Positions 27,204 to 36,565 of a stretch of DNA of 64,000 bases are shown here, piece by piece. Numbering within the stretch: position 1 is the stretch's first letter; every line of letters begins with the position of its first letter. Under the pieces are notes generated by a model. The model searched no databases. It was not told the DNA's origin and was given only the letters and a program-made list of their open reading frames with translations. Both the position numbers and the translations under genes were made by a program. The stretch spans positions 179,429 to 243,428 of the forward strand of contig PDZV01000001.1 of assembly GCA_002753135.1 (NCBI GenBank), given 5' to 3'. Source of the stretch: Magnetococcales bacterium WMHbinv6 (GTDB taxonomy: Bacteria > Pseudomonadota > Magnetococcia > Magnetococcales > Magnetaquicoccaceae).

Positions 27204-30200
27204 CTATTGCTCCTTGTTGCTCAACAAAAGAATCACCTTATCGACCTGTTGTGCCAGATTCTTGCTTATGTTGGCAGCACTGTCCCATTCACCCATCTCC
27301 ACCTGTCCGCTCAGACGGACAGCCTGCGCACTGACCCTGGAAGCACCGATATGTCCTGCCAAATCCCTGAACCAATGAATGGCGCGCATGACCCCACCGG
27401 CGTCCTCCCTGTCCAATCCTCTTTGCAACTGTTCAAGTCGCCCTCCGGCTTCTTGTACAAATTGACCTTGCAACATGGCCAACACCTCCTGGTCCATCTC
27501 GTTGGGGGTCAGAGTCACTGCCGCACGAACCGGTTTCGATCTGGCAAACGGAGCAACCGCTGCCACCAATTGTTGCACCCGATAGGGTTTGAGCAAGAAC
27601 CCGTTCATCCCTATGGCAAAACAGCGCTCCCGTTCGTTCATCATGCCCATGGCAGTGACAGCCACGATGGGAATCTGCGGATCGCCAACCTCCTCTGGAC
27701 TCCCTTTCCGGATGCGAATGGTGGTCTCAAAACCGTCCATCTCCGGCATCTGCAAATCCATCAAAATGAGATCGAAGGGTTCAGTCCGCAAAACAGCCAG
27801 GGCTTTCAAACCATTGTCCGCCGTGCAAACCTGATGTCCCAGTTTCTGCAAAATGACACTGGCCAGCCTCTGATTTTCGGCCAAATCATCGACCAGCAAA
27901 ATGCGCAGCGATCTTTGCACTCCCTCCTGCACCATTGGCGGCGGGTACGGCAAAGCGTCGTCGGCAGGAACTGTCGAACTTCTTCTCGAAAAAATTCTCA
28001 ACAATTTGGCAGCACTTACCGGCTTTTTGGCAATAAGCGGTGAGGGGAAAAAACCCAACGGATCCAGTTTCAGGATCGATGAATGGGCTGACAGCATCAC
28101 TATCACAGAGGCAGGAACATCTGCAGCGGCGGCAGCCGGCAACTCCCCCGACTGCAAAAGCACATCATCAATGAGGATCCAATCGAAAGAAGAGTCCCGT
28201 GTTTGCGCCAATTCATGCAGCAGGGCCGGCAATTCTGCCACCAGAACAACCTGGGCACCATGATCCGTCAACAACTCCTCCAGGATGGCCCGACCGGTGG
28301 CGTGGCCATCTGCCACCAGCACTTTCATTCCTGACAGCACCGCCCCATTGGCGTCTTCCCAGTGGCGCCGACGCCGCAAATCGCCTGTGCGTTCCTGAGG
28401 TTCTGGTTGCTCGTTGACACCAAATTCCAGGGAAAAATAAAAGCAGCTCCCTTGATCCAACTGACTGGTCAGGGCCAGTTGTCCACCCATCAAACGCACC
28501 AGATGGCGCGAAATGGTCAATCCCAGGCCGGTCCCCCCATGTTTGCGTGCCACCGAGCCATCGGCCTGGATAAAATTCTCAAAAATTTTTTCCTGATCCC
28601 CTCTGGATATGCCAACACCCGTATCCGTTACTGAAAATTGCAACTTGACCACCTTGCTGGAACTCTCTTCTGATTGAAATCGCTTCACTGTCAGCACAAC
28701 CTCACCAGCCTGGGTGAACTTGATGGCATTGTTGATCAGGTTGACCAGAATCTGCTTCAAACGCAACGCATCCCCCAGCAGATAGGGCGACAGACCCTGG
28801 GCAACACGACAGTACAGCTCCAATCCTTTCTGATGCGCTTTCACTGCCATCAGGTTGCACACATCATCCAGTAGACGCACCAAATCAAAGGCTGCACACT
28901 CCAGGATGAAATGTCCCGCCTCTATCTTGGAAAGGTCAAGAATACCGTTGATCAGATCCTGCAAGGAGAGGGAGGAGCTGTTGATGATGGCAAGGTTTTC
29001 TTTGATCTCGCTGCCGGACATCTCCGCATGGCACATCAGATCGGTCAAACCAATAATGGCATTCAGCGGACTTCTGATTTCGTGACTCATATTGGCCAAA
29101 AACTCGCTTTTGGCCCTGCTGGCGGCCTCCGCTTTCTCCTTGGTCTCTCGCAAGGCTGTATCCATGCGGGATCTCCAGATAAGATTGGCCAATGAACCAG
29201 ATACGCCATCCAGTAACGCCTTGAACTCATCCTCTTGACACTTTCCCATCGGCATCTGCAGATACAGAACACCGACAGACTCTTTCCCCCAAAGCAAAGG
29301 CACACACATGTACAGAGGTTGTTTCCGGTGATTCCGTCCGCCCCCCTGCTTCTGATCTGCCGGCATGAAGACCCCCAGGGAGGAGAGTGGAACCCCTTCC
29401 TGGTAACAGTGACAAACATTGACAGACACAAATGGACAGTCATGAGTCTTCGTGGACCACGAGTGTGGTACACTGGCAAACAGTTGCAATGGCTGATCCT
29501 TGTCAAACGCCAAGAAAACAGCCCCAACAAAACTATCTGCAGCAACGCATTCCATTCGGGCAATTCGATCCATCGCCCGCTGCAGCAACTCTTCCAGAGG
29601 TCCCGTTTCCAGCGAGATGCGCAACAAGTCAGCGATCAGTTGTTGTGTCTGCAATGCAGAGAAAGCCCTGCGTTCCAATTCCTTGACATGGCTCAACTCC
29701 TCTACATTCTTGTCGTACAGCAATTCGGCCACCTGCAGGGTGTCCTGCAACACCGAGGAAAACTGCTTGCGGGCTGTCATATCCTGAAAACTGGCCATTA
29801 AACCTGGTCTGCGTCTGAACTCGATCAATACCAGGTTGATTTCCAGTTCAATGCGTTGACCACTGCTGTGCAACCCGCTGGCCTGTAATTTTTTTGCGTA
29901 GGGAAAGAGGCGTTCAGCAGGCTGGGAGGCCAAATCGCGCAACCCCACCCGGTGTCTTTCTTGCAATTCCGGTGGGATGATACAGGCATCAATCGCCCTT
30001 CCCAATACCGCCTCTCGTTGCAGACCAAACAACTGTTCTGCGGGCGTGTTGAACTCCAGTATCCGTCCTTCGAGATCCGTAATAACAACGGCCCCCATGA
30101 TATGGTCCAGGAAAAGACGAATCTGGGAGTCCAGATGGCCAGCAGCCTGACCTCTCCTCTCCGACAAACGTTCGGGAAAGATTACGGGACGACGCTCCCC

Positions 30201-30215
30201 ATCATCCTCTTTCAT
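27204..30215 (-). CDS. Hybrid sensor histidine kinase PAS-GAF-HisKA-HATPase-REC-REC-Hpt
   Basis: This large cytosolic hybrid kinase has about 1003 residues. Domains in order are: PAS (about 30-150, GAVVITDLEGRILEFNTPAE), GAF (about 200-350), HisKA (acceptor His in FLANMSHEIRSPLNAIIGLT), HATPase_c (NLINNAIKFTQAGEV, GTGLGLTISRHLVRLMGGQL), REC1 (about 640-760, divergent; Asp in DWILIDDVLL), REC2 (about 790-910, LLVDDLAEN and LILMDLQMPEMDG) and Hpt (about 915-1000, acceptor His in AIHWFRDLAGHIGA). No membrane segment is present, so it senses a cytosolic signal. ATG 30215 has GGTGGAG upstream and overlaps the previous stop by 14 nt. It probably feeds the adjacent response regulator. Confidence 0.85.
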   Translation of the reverse strand: MKEDDGERRPVIFPERLSERRGQAAGHLDSQIRLFLDHIMGAVVITDLEGRILEFNTPAEQLFGLQREAVLGRAIDACIIPPELQERHRVGLRDLASQPAERLFPYAKKLQASGLHSSGQRIELEINLVLIEFRRRPGLMASFQDMTARKQFSSVLQDTLQVAELLYDKNVEELSHVKELERRAFSALQTQQLIADLLRISLETGPLEELLQRAMDRIARMECVAADSFVGAVFLAFDKDQPLQLFASVPHSWSTKTHDCPFVSVNVCHCYQEGVPLSSLGVFMPADQKQGGGRNHRKQPLYMCVPLLWGKESVGVLYLQMPMGKCQEDEFKALLDGVSGSLANLIWRSRMDTALRETKEKAEAASRAKSEFLANMSHEIRSPLNAIIGLTDLMCHAEMSGSEIKENLAIINSSSLSLQDLINGILDLSKIEAGHFILECAAFDLVRLLDDVCNLMAVKAHQKGLELYCRVAQGLSPYLLGDALRLKQILVNLINNAIKFTQAGEVVLTVKRFQSEESSSKVVKLQFSVTDTGVGISRGDQEKIFENFIQADGSVARKHGGTGLGLTISRHLVRLMGGQLALTSQLDQGSCFYFSLEFGVNEQPEPQERTGDLRRRRHWEDANGAVLSGMKVLVADGHATGRAILEELLTDHGAQVVLVAELPALLHELAQTRDSSFDWILIDDVLLQSGELPAAAAADVPASVIVMLSAHSSILKLDPLGFFPSPLIAKKPVSAAKLLRIFSRRSSTVPADDALPYPPPMVQEGVQRSLRILLVDDLAENQRLASVILQKLGHQVCTADNGLKALAVLRTEPFDLILMDLQMPEMDGFETTIRIRKGSPEEVGDPQIPIVAVTAMGMMNERERCFAIGMNGFLLKPYRVQQLVAAVAPFARSKPVRAAVTLTPNEMDQEVLAMLQGQFVQEAGGRLEQLQRGLDREDAGGVMRAIHWFRDLAGHIGASRVSAQAVRLSGQVEMGEWDSAANISKNLAQQVDKVILLLSNKEQ

Positions 30216-30792
30216 GCTCCACCCCCGCCATGCTTTCGACGGCATGGAAAAGACCGAAGGTCACCATGTAGGGAACAGCAAGCTGCTCGTTACCCATCCG
30301 GATGTCGTACACGCCCTGGCGGGAGTCTTGCCGCCAGACCAAGCGATAGCGAACCAGATGACCTGGTTCTGAAGAGAAGACGATTTTCACACGCCTGGTG
30401 ATCTGGGTTCCAAAATCGATGCGCAGGCTTTTCTTCAATTCATCCTGAACCACCGACTCCAGCACGGGCCAGAGAATCGATTTCATGTTGGCGCTCAGCG
30501 CCTGCTCACGGCCCACACTCAAACCAACGGTGGCCGTGCGGGTAAACTCATGCTCGCTGACCAGCATGGTGGTACCATAACGGTTATCCAGCGGAATCTC
30601 TTCTGTCGCCAACACGACGGGCTGCTCTTTGATCACCGACCCGCCCAGAATCTGGATCGGCGGCAGGGAGGAGTTGACAAAGGGCACCCATGCCCCCTGT
30701 TTTTGCTGCGCATCAATCAGTTGGGGCAGATATTTCTTGCCCAGCAACCCGCCCACGACGGCGGCCAATCCATAAGGAATAAATTGCAGCAT
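30202..30792 (-). CDS. Unknown membrane-anchored protein downstream of mamT
   Basis: I do not recognise this family. The N-terminus MLQFIPYGLAAVVGGLLGKK is a single hydrophobic anchor. The remaining 170 residues look like a beta-rich soluble domain, with strands such as QPVVLATEEIPLDN and RRVKIVFSSEPGHLVRYRLV. ATG 30792 has AGGGAGA nine bases upstream. It is the second gene after mamT on the same strand and overlaps the hybrid kinase start, linking the magnetosome genes and the kinase block. A magnetosome-membrane or inner-membrane role is inference from position only. Confidence 0.5.
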   Translation of the reverse strand: MLQFIPYGLAAVVGGLLGKKYLPQLIDAQQKQGAWVPFVNSSLPPIQILGGSVIKEQPVVLATEEIPLDNRYGTTMLVSEHEFTRTATVGLSVGREQALSANMKSILWPVLESVVQDELKKSLRIDFGTQITRRVKIVFSSEPGHLVRYRLVWRQDSRQGVYDIRMGNEQLAVPYMVTFGLFHAVESMAGVEHERG

Positions 30793-30836
30793 GACGGGAA
30801 TCTCCCTGCAGGGGTATCAGACTGAAATGGCTTCGT

Positions 30837-31685
30837 TCAAGCCGATGGCTGGCCACCGGACGATTGTTTCTCCACGACCACTGCCTGCATCTCCTCCAAA
30901 AAACGGGGCAGGTCCTCGTGCAATTGAGCCATCAGGTCATGTGCCTGCACAATGATCTCCAGGTTGTCGCGAAACAACCGACCCACATGCTGGAAGGGGG
31001 TAACAACAATCTGCAGGGCCTGCTGGGTGCGTTCAAAGGATGCCTGGCATTTCTGGATCTCTTCACTGACATGGGTCAGCATTTGGGAAATTTCCCGATC
31101 CGTGCCGCTCCGCTTGCCCTGCAAGAGGTCGTTGAGCTTTTGCAGGGCAGAGTCCTTCATCCTTTCCGCCTGTCTGCCCTCCTCCTCAAGCATTTCAATC
31201 AACGGTTTCAGATAGATCATCAAGCGTGGGTCAATCCGTTGCTCCAACACATGGAGAATCGTACTCTGCTGATTTTCCACCTTGGTAAACAGTTCGGGAA
31301 CCTTGTTCAGTAGCTCCAACTGGCCTGCGAAAGGAGAGAGCGTATCAGCAGAGGCTACCGACTGCTCCGACAATCTTTCCGTCAAAGCGGTCAGCATCGA
31401 CTGAACGCGAGCCACCTCCTGGCGGACCTCTGCCAGCTCCTGTTTCAACTCGGCACTGACCGGACTCTCCTCAGTGGTTGCCTTCGCCTGGCTCAGTGCA
31501 TCCATTCGGGTCACAAAGCCGTTAATGCTGGCAGCAATCAGCTCCATCTGTCCCAGCTTGTCATCCAGCCGTTTGACGCGACTTTCCGTGGAAAGATGGA
31601 CCTCAACCACCCTCTTCAGCAGGTTTTCCAGGATGACGATCCGATTGTGTACCCCATCCTCTTCGGAACCAACTTGGTTTGGCAT
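30837..31685 (-). CDS. Unknown coiled-coil protein downstream of mamT
   Basis: This acidic, Leu/Gln/Glu-rich protein of about 282 residues is almost entirely helical. Heptad-like segments run through residues 15-120 (VILENLLKRVVEVHLSTESR, ELKQELAEVRQEVARVQ) and 140-270. There is no signal peptide or membrane segment. I chose ATG 31685 (MPNQVG), which has AAGGAGAG seven bases upstream; a start at 31706 overlaps the mamT stop by 4 nt but lacks such a site. It follows mamT directly. Function is unknown; a scaffold or filament-associated role would fit. Confidence 0.6.
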   Translation of the reverse strand: MPNQVGSEEDGVHNRIVILENLLKRVVEVHLSTESRVKRLDDKLGQMELIAASINGFVTRMDALSQAKATTEESPVSAELKQELAEVRQEVARVQSMLTALTERLSEQSVASADTLSPFAGQLELLNKVPELFTKVENQQSTILHVLEQRIDPRLMIYLKPLIEMLEEEGRQAERMKDSALQKLNDLLQGKRSGTDREISQMLTHVSEEIQKCQASFERTQQALQIVVTPFQHVGRLFRDNLEIIVQAHDLMAQLHEDLPRFLEEMQAVVVEKQSSGGQPSA

Positions 31686-31702
31686 TGCAATCTCTCCTTG
31701 AC

Positions 31703-32221
31703 TCACTGAGTTTGGACATAGACCAGTACATCATGACACTTGATGCATCGCCCGGAAGGCGGATGCGGCCGGGACGAGTTGGGCAAGATCGGAGGCCCCA
31801 CCTTGTGATAGACAGAAATCTGCTCCCATACCTTGGCCACGGGCGTTGCCGGCTGGCTGCCCGCTGGCAACCCACCCTGAATCAGATGACAATTGGTGCA
31901 GGGCCCCCAACTGGGATGAGGCATGGCCGATCCGGGAACGATGGTGGGAATACGCTTGACCAGCATCTTCTGCAGGCGTGTAGGCGGAGGGGCCACCAAC
32001 TCCAGCACCGGCGCATTCAACGCCGGTTGGGTTGGCTTCGGCATGCGCCCCAGAACCTCTCCCTGGATTTGCGGTGTGGGGTCCCACAACCGCAACACCG
32101 CACCCGCCTTGTCCCACGAACCGTCGCCCAACAACCCGACACCGAGAACAACCACCAGGACAAGGGTGCCCGCAATGGCCCATACCGTGGGCGAAAGGGA
32201 GTTGAAAACGCGCATTATCAT
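31703..32221 (-). CDS. mamT: Magnetosome protein MamT, magnetochrome c-type cytochrome
   Basis: This protein is membrane-anchored (SPTVWAIAGTLVLVVVLGVG) and has two magnetochrome motifs in the C-terminal half, PSWGPCTNCHLI and PSGRCIKCHDVL. These covalently bind haem in the periplasm or magnetosome lumen. The family is thought to transfer electrons to balance Fe(II)/Fe(III) during magnetite growth. It is the last of the conserved mam genes. ATG 32221 lies 1 nt after the mamS stop; another ATG at 32215 is equally possible. Longer frames upstream overlap mamS. Confidence 0.9.
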   Translation of the reverse strand: MIMRVFNSLSPTVWAIAGTLVLVVVLGVGLLGDGSWDKAGAVLRLWDPTPQIQGEVLGRMPKPTQPALNAPVLELVAPPPTRLQKMLVKRIPTIVPGSAMPHPSWGPCTNCHLIQGGLPAGSQPATPVAKVWEQISVYHKVGPPILPNSSRPHPPSGRCIKCHDVLVYVQTQ

Positions 32222-32222
32222 C

Positions 32223-32816
32223 TTACCGCAACTTGTTGGACCAGAGTGCAAAACCCTCATCGTTGCGCAACTGACAGGTACGCCCATCCATGCGGATCCA
32301 CTTGGCATAGATCAGGGGCACCTGACCACTCTTCTCGAAGATGAAGCCAGCCCCATCAACCGTGGCATCATGCCGCAACGGGCACCCCAGATAGGTCAGA
32401 AACCAGCCGGGGCCTACCGAAATGCGGCTCTCCTTCCCCTGGGGATCCTGAAGCCACAGATGCAACTGCCCATCACTTTGCGGCTGCTCGGAAACCTGTT
32501 GCACCTGACCGCTGAAGTTCACCCTGGGCGCCTTTTGCAACAGAACCATCCCCCCTGTGGGGTCACGCCCTCCGGCCATCGCGTCTGCCCGCATGGTGGC
32601 CACCACAGGAACCATACGCAAAGACTCCTGTCCAGCCGGGGTCAGCAAGGCATTGCTGGCCGCTTGCGGGCCAGCCCCTGCGGCAAGCGGCTTGCGCTCC
32701 TGGGTCGTGCCTCCCGGGTTGCTGTCCACAAACAACGTCACCACCACCCCTGCAAGCAGCAACAGCAAACCTCCGGTAACGATCCAATCTCCTGTTGTCA
32801 TGGGTCGATTGTTCAT
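32223..32816 (-). CDS. mamS: Magnetosome protein MamS
   Basis: This single-span protein (DWIVTGGLLLLLAGVVVTLF) has a periplasmic or luminal domain containing FSGQVQQVSEQPQSDGQLHL and SRISVGPGWFLTYLGCPL, the conserved MamS/MamR-like fold involved in crystal size and shape. ATG 32816 begins 1 nt after the mamB stop. The longer frame to 32873 lies within mamB and is rejected. No separate mamR is present, consistent with Magnetococcus-type clusters. Confidence 0.85.
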   Translation of the reverse strand: MNNRPMTTGDWIVTGGLLLLLAGVVVTLFVDSNPGGTTQERKPLAAGAGPQAASNALLTPAGQESLRMVPVVATMRADAMAGGRDPTGGMVLLQKAPRVNFSGQVQQVSEQPQSDGQLHLWLQDPQGKESRISVGPGWFLTYLGCPLRHDATVDGAGFIFEKSGQVPLIYAKWIRMDGRTCQLRNDEGFALWSNKLR

Positions 32817-32817
32817 G

Positions 32818-33702
32818 TCAATCCGAAGCCTCCTCTGGGGTGAGAAAGAATTGCATGCTGCCAATATTCTCAACGCTGTGTTTCAGTTTCTCTTTCAGAG
32901 CGGCCAGAATCAGATCCCCCCCTAATACCTTCAATCGGCCATCCACCCGCAGATCGGCTTCCACATAAAGCGTCTCGCCCAGACTCCGAGCCCGCAGATA
33001 GTTGATACCCACCACACGGGGAAAGCTGCGGATAATTTTATACAACTCCTCCAACTCCTCCACGTCGGGCGAGGAGTCCATCAAATCGTCAACCGCCTCA
33101 ATAATCAGCTCCACCCCAATTTTGATCACCAACAGGGAGAGCAGAATGGCCGCCAGAGGATCGGCAATGGGAAAATCCATGATGGTGGCAAAAAAAAGCC
33201 CGACCACCATCCCGACCGAGGAGAAAGCATCCGAACGATTGTCCCAGGCGTTGGCCATGATGGCAGGGCTGTTGTTTTCAATGGCCACACACTTCTGGTA
33301 GTGAAACATCAACTCGTTGCCCACCGTGGAGACCACGGCAGCAACCAGCGCCATATTTTCCGGGGCGGCATAGGTGCGATTGATGATACTCATCAAGGCA
33401 TCCACCAGGATGAAAACCGACCCCACCGCCAGAATCAACCCCACAATACCGGAGGAAATATGCTGAATTTTGCCATAACCATAGGCAAACTTGTCATCCG
33501 GGGGACGGTCTGAAATGCGCAGGCTGACCAGTGTGAAAACACTGGCCAGCAGATCAGCCAGTGAGTGGAACGCATCGGCCATCAACGCCGCACAATTGGT
33601 CACCAGCGAGACAATCACCTTGTAGACCACCATGAAGACATTGAACCAGATGGAGTACCAAGTCACTTCATCACGACATTGGGCACAATGAGGATATTTC
33701 AT
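32818..33702 (-). CDS. mamB: Magnetosome CDF transporter MamB
   Basis: This is a cation diffusion facilitator, essential for magnetosome vesicle formation and proposed to carry iron into the vesicle. An N-terminal CAQC pair is followed by six membrane helices. ALMADAFHSLADLLA in helix 2 holds the metal-site Asp and His, and ELMFHYQKCVAIENNSPAIM with NAWDNRSDAFSS (helix 5 Asp residues) is diagnostic of MamB. The cytosolic C-terminal domain (about 205-294) has the ferredoxin-like fold. It overlaps mamQ by 4 nt (ATGA). Confidence 0.95.
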   Translation of the reverse strand: MKYPHCAQCRDEVTWYSIWFNVFMVVYKVIVSLVTNCAALMADAFHSLADLLASVFTLVSLRISDRPPDDKFAYGYGKIQHISSGIVGLILAVGSVFILVDALMSIINRTYAAPENMALVAAVVSTVGNELMFHYQKCVAIENNSPAIMANAWDNRSDAFSSVGMVVGLFFATIMDFPIADPLAAILLSLLVIKIGVELIIEAVDDLMDSSPDVEELEELYKIIRSFPRVVGINYLRARSLGETLYVEADLRVDGRLKVLGGDLILAALKEKLKHSVENIGSMQFFLTPEEASD

Positions 33703-35006
33703 GGCCTGTTCACCTCGACAGAAGGCGGCACCTCGCCAGCAGGCTGGGCCGAAAGAGAGGGGCCGACTGCTGTTTCCGTGGGCCCAGGTAAAACCTCATC
33801 CCTCTTGAGCAGCTCAGGTGGCGCAACAACATCGACCTTGGCAGGCGATGCATCAGGAGCAGCAAGCTCTGACAACGGGAGGATCGGTTTTGCAAACTCC
33901 GCCGCAGGTTCCCGTGCTGGCAAAGCCGAATCAGGAGTTGTTGGCTGGACAGCAGGAGATGGGACAACGGCCTCAGGAACAGATAAAACGGGCGGCTTGA
34001 CCTCCCTGGCCGGAATCACCGGCCCGACAACGGCTTCCGGTTCCGCACTTTTACTCTCCACCCGCTTGTCCGGTGGAACGTTCCCCGCTGCCGGAGCCGG
34101 AACAAAGGTCATGGGCGAACGGGAAACCTCTCCCTTCCCATCCTGGGGCAGAGAACTCCCATTTGTTTCGCCCCCGGAAGTGGTCTGCTCACGTCGGGCA
34201 TTGTTGCCCTGGTGCGGCTTGCCGCTCTGATGGCTGGATGTGTCAAACTCCATTTCCGGGATCAAGCGAATAAATTTGTTGCCGTTCAAATCCATGTTGG
34301 CATTTTCCGGCCCAGGTTCAGCCGTGAAATAGGCATGGCGTTTGAATCCCAACACCCTGGCCATGATCGACCAGGGAAACGAAGTCACGGTCGTATTGTA
34401 GATGCGCACCTGTTCGTTATACTCATCCCGGCGCTTGCTGATCATGTTTTCAATATCCATCAGCTTATCCATCAGTTGCTGATAGGTGGTGGAGGTCTTG
34501 ATATCGGGATACTGCTCCACCAGGGCAAACAGACGTGCCAGGGCCGATGAGGGCAACTCCCCGGCCACGGGGGCCACAGGCGTTACGCCGGCCTGTTTGT
34601 TGGTCGTCCGTCCTGCCATATCGATGCGTCCATCCGAAACATAACGAAAGACCTCCTGTTCCAGCATGGCATGGTTCAGGGTCAGATTGACCAGGTTGCC
34701 AAACAGGTTGGAGCGTCTTTGCAGGGCATCGTGGATATGTCCACGCGTGGAAAGCACCATCTCTTCAGCCGCAATGAAACGGTTGAAATTGTAAAAGGTC
34801 GTCCCCAACAGAATGAGGGCAGCACCAACCGAAGCCGCCAGCACCAGATTTTTGGTTCTGGTGACTGGCAGCGGCATGGTGCGAGAGGCTTGTTCTTCCT
34901 GGTAGAGTTGGCGCATCAGCTTGCGCATGCGTTGCATGCGCTCGCTGCTGGTCATTTCCAAACCAGAGCCGTCAATCTCTTCCAAAGGGTCTGACTTATC
35001 CGTCAT
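33699..35006 (-). CDS. mamQ: Magnetosome protein MamQ (LemA-like) with long proline/alanine-rich tail
   Basis: The membrane span KNLVLAASVGAALILLGTTF (about 48-66) is followed by a LemA-like helical domain (about 70-250) with FALVEQYPDIKTSTTYQQLM, EYNEQVRIYNTTVTSFPWSI and RVLGFKRHAYF, typical of MamQ. MamQ is needed for magnetosome membrane invagination. The last 170 or so residues form an unusual Pro/Ala/Val/Glu-rich, probably disordered tail absent from the Magnetospirillum proteins as I recall them. It is coupled to mamA and mamB by 4-nt overlaps. Confidence 0.93.
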   Translation of the reverse strand: MTDKSDPLEEIDGSGLEMTSSERMQRMRKLMRQLYQEEQASRTMPLPVTRTKNLVLAASVGAALILLGTTFYNFNRFIAAEEMVLSTRGHIHDALQRRSNLFGNLVNLTLNHAMLEQEVFRYVSDGRIDMAGRTTNKQAGVTPVAPVAGELPSSALARLFALVEQYPDIKTSTTYQQLMDKLMDIENMISKRRDEYNEQVRIYNTTVTSFPWSIMARVLGFKRHAYFTAEPGPENANMDLNGNKFIRLIPEMEFDTSSHQSGKPHQGNNARREQTTSGGETNGSSLPQDGKGEVSRSPMTFVPAPAAGNVPPDKRVESKSAEPEAVVGPVIPAREVKPPVLSVPEAVVPSPAVQPTTPDSALPAREPAAEFAKPILPLSELAAPDASPAKVDVVAPPELLKRDEVLPGPTETAVGPSLSAQPAGEVPPSVEVNRP

Positions 35007-35689
35007 GGTGCGCTGGTCCCATCCCAGTTTTCTTGTAGTACTTCTTTCATTTCCCTGGTCTTCTTGAAGAAGACCACTGCCTCCTCATGTTTGCCCTGCT
35101 GGTCCAATACAAACCCAATGGACTGATAAATCTTGAGTTCATTGGGCCGAATGGCCAAAGCATTCTGGAATGCCTCAATGGCTGCGTCATACTCACCCAA
35201 ATGGTCGAGCGCCAGACCTAGACGATAGTTCAAATTAAAATTGGTCGGACTTTTTTCCAAAGCGGCACGGAGTACCTCGACAGCCTTCTGATACTCTTTG
35301 GCCTGAATATAGGCCATGCCCAGTATGGAACTGACCCGCGGCGTGGCGGTGGCCAGAGATTGATTGGCCTTCTCCAGTACCAGGATCCCTTCCCGGGTCT
35401 GTTCGGTCTTGAGATAGGAATATCCCAGATGAAACAAGGTCTCCTCATCATCCGGCCAGTAGCGGATGACCTGCTCCAGCAGGGGCATGGCCTGCCAATA
35501 GCGGCCCTGCTTGGTATGGGCAACACCACGCTCCCGATAATATTGGGCACGTACCCGATCATCGACCGTAAACAGCCGATTGAAACCGTCAATGGAGTTG
35601 GCGGCTATCTGTTTGACCACTCCCAGAAAGGCGTGGGAAATCAACCTGACTTCATCAACAATACTGACGGGAGAACGCTGCTTGCTCAT
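35003..35689 (-). CDS. mamA: Magnetosome TPR scaffold protein MamA
   Basis: This soluble protein of about 228 residues has at least five tetratricopeptide repeats, for example YYRERGVAHTKQGRYWQAMP, ETLFHLGYSYLKTEQTREGI, FNLNYRLGLALDHLGEYDAA and LKIYQSIGFVLDQQGKHEEA. MamA coats the outside of magnetosomes and recruits other proteins. I chose ATG 35689 (MSKQRSP), which has GAGGATGAGG upstream. A TTG start at 35710 is possible. Confidence 0.93.
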   Translation of the reverse strand: MSKQRSPVSIVDEVRLISHAFLGVVKQIAANSIDGFNRLFTVDDRVRAQYYRERGVAHTKQGRYWQAMPLLEQVIRYWPDDEETLFHLGYSYLKTEQTREGILVLEKANQSLATATPRVSSILGMAYIQAKEYQKAVEVLRAALEKSPTNFNLNYRLGLALDHLGEYDAAIEAFQNALAIRPNELKIYQSIGFVLDQQGKHEEAVVFFKKTREMKEVLQENWDGTSAP

Positions 35690-35713
35690 GGATTCCTCAT
35701 CCTCTTCCAAATT

Positions 35714-36565
35714 TTATTGAATAATCTGGTGGCAGGCCTGACAAGGCCCCCGGTCTTTGTGCGGTGCCGGTGTGCCCGCCCGAATGGCCGGAGGTGGCAA
35801 AACGATACCGTCCGGATCCGGTACTATGTGGCCAGTTGTACCGATGGCATGGCACTGGGTACAGGGTCCACGATAGGGATGCGGCATGATCTCCCCAGGG
35901 AGGATCATCGGCGCGGTCTCCACCTGCGCCTGACCAAGAGAGTTCTTGGCAACCAGGAGAAAATTTTGCACCTTGCCGGCACGATAGACGGTAATGGTGG
36001 CACTTTTGGCCAACTGGATCCGCAGGGTGGCAGCCTTCAACTCTTCCAGGGTACGAATCCGCTGACTGTTGACCGCCAGAATGACATCGCCTGCCAGCAG
36101 GCCGGCAGCGGCAGCATTCAGGGTGACCTCATCCACCAGCAACCCCTCCAGTTCCATCGGCAGACGCAATTTCTTCTTCAACTCCACGGACAGCGGCAGA
36201 GCCTCCAACCCCTTCCAGTGCCCCTCCGCCAGACGAGCCTTGGGATTCATGAATGGCTTGAGAGTATCCGATCGGGAAACAGGTGGTATCTCGGCGTTGG
36301 CAGGAAACGATCCCTGGACGGCAAACGCAGCGGCGGATGTCGGCACCCGAACCGGATCGACAACCGGTCGTGTTGAACCAGCCAATCCAGGCGAAGCCGT
36401 CACCGACAGACTCTGTCCAGACATCAGACTCCCGGTCGCAGATGGTGTTGCCGTAGTTGCCACCAAGCGTTGCTCTGGACTCAACCCGGAAAACAAAGCG
36501 ACGATCACCAAAGCCATCAGCAGCAGTAATCCTGCCGCAACCAGCGAAACAGGATCCAGTTTCAT
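35714..36565 (-). CDS. mamP: Magnetosome cytochrome MamP (PDZ plus two magnetochrome motifs)
   Basis: The N-terminal membrane anchor is [24 protein letters not shown] domain (about 120-210) has [20 protein letters not shown] and [20 protein letters not shown]. Two magnetochrome motifs near the C-terminus are [14 protein letters not shown] and [14 protein letters not shown]. MamP is an iron oxidase setting the Fe(II)/Fe(III) ratio for magnetite. ATG 36565 overlaps the mamO stop by 4 nt; the longer frame to 36652 lies inside mamO and is rejected. Confidence 0.95.
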   Translation of the reverse strand: MKLDPVSLVAAGLLLLMALVIVALFSGLSPEQRLVATTATPSATGSLMSGQSLSVTASPGLAGSTRPVVDPVRVPTSAAAFAVQGSFPANAEIPPVSRSDTLKPFMNPKARLAEGHWKGLEALPLSVELKKKLRLPMELEGLLVDEVTLNAAAAGLLAGDVILAVNSQRIRTLEELKAATLRIQLAKSATITVYRAGKVQNFLLVAKNSLGQAQVETAPMILPGEIMPHPYRGPCTQCHAIGTTGHIVPDPDGIVLPPPAIRAGTPAPHKDRGPCQACHQIIQ

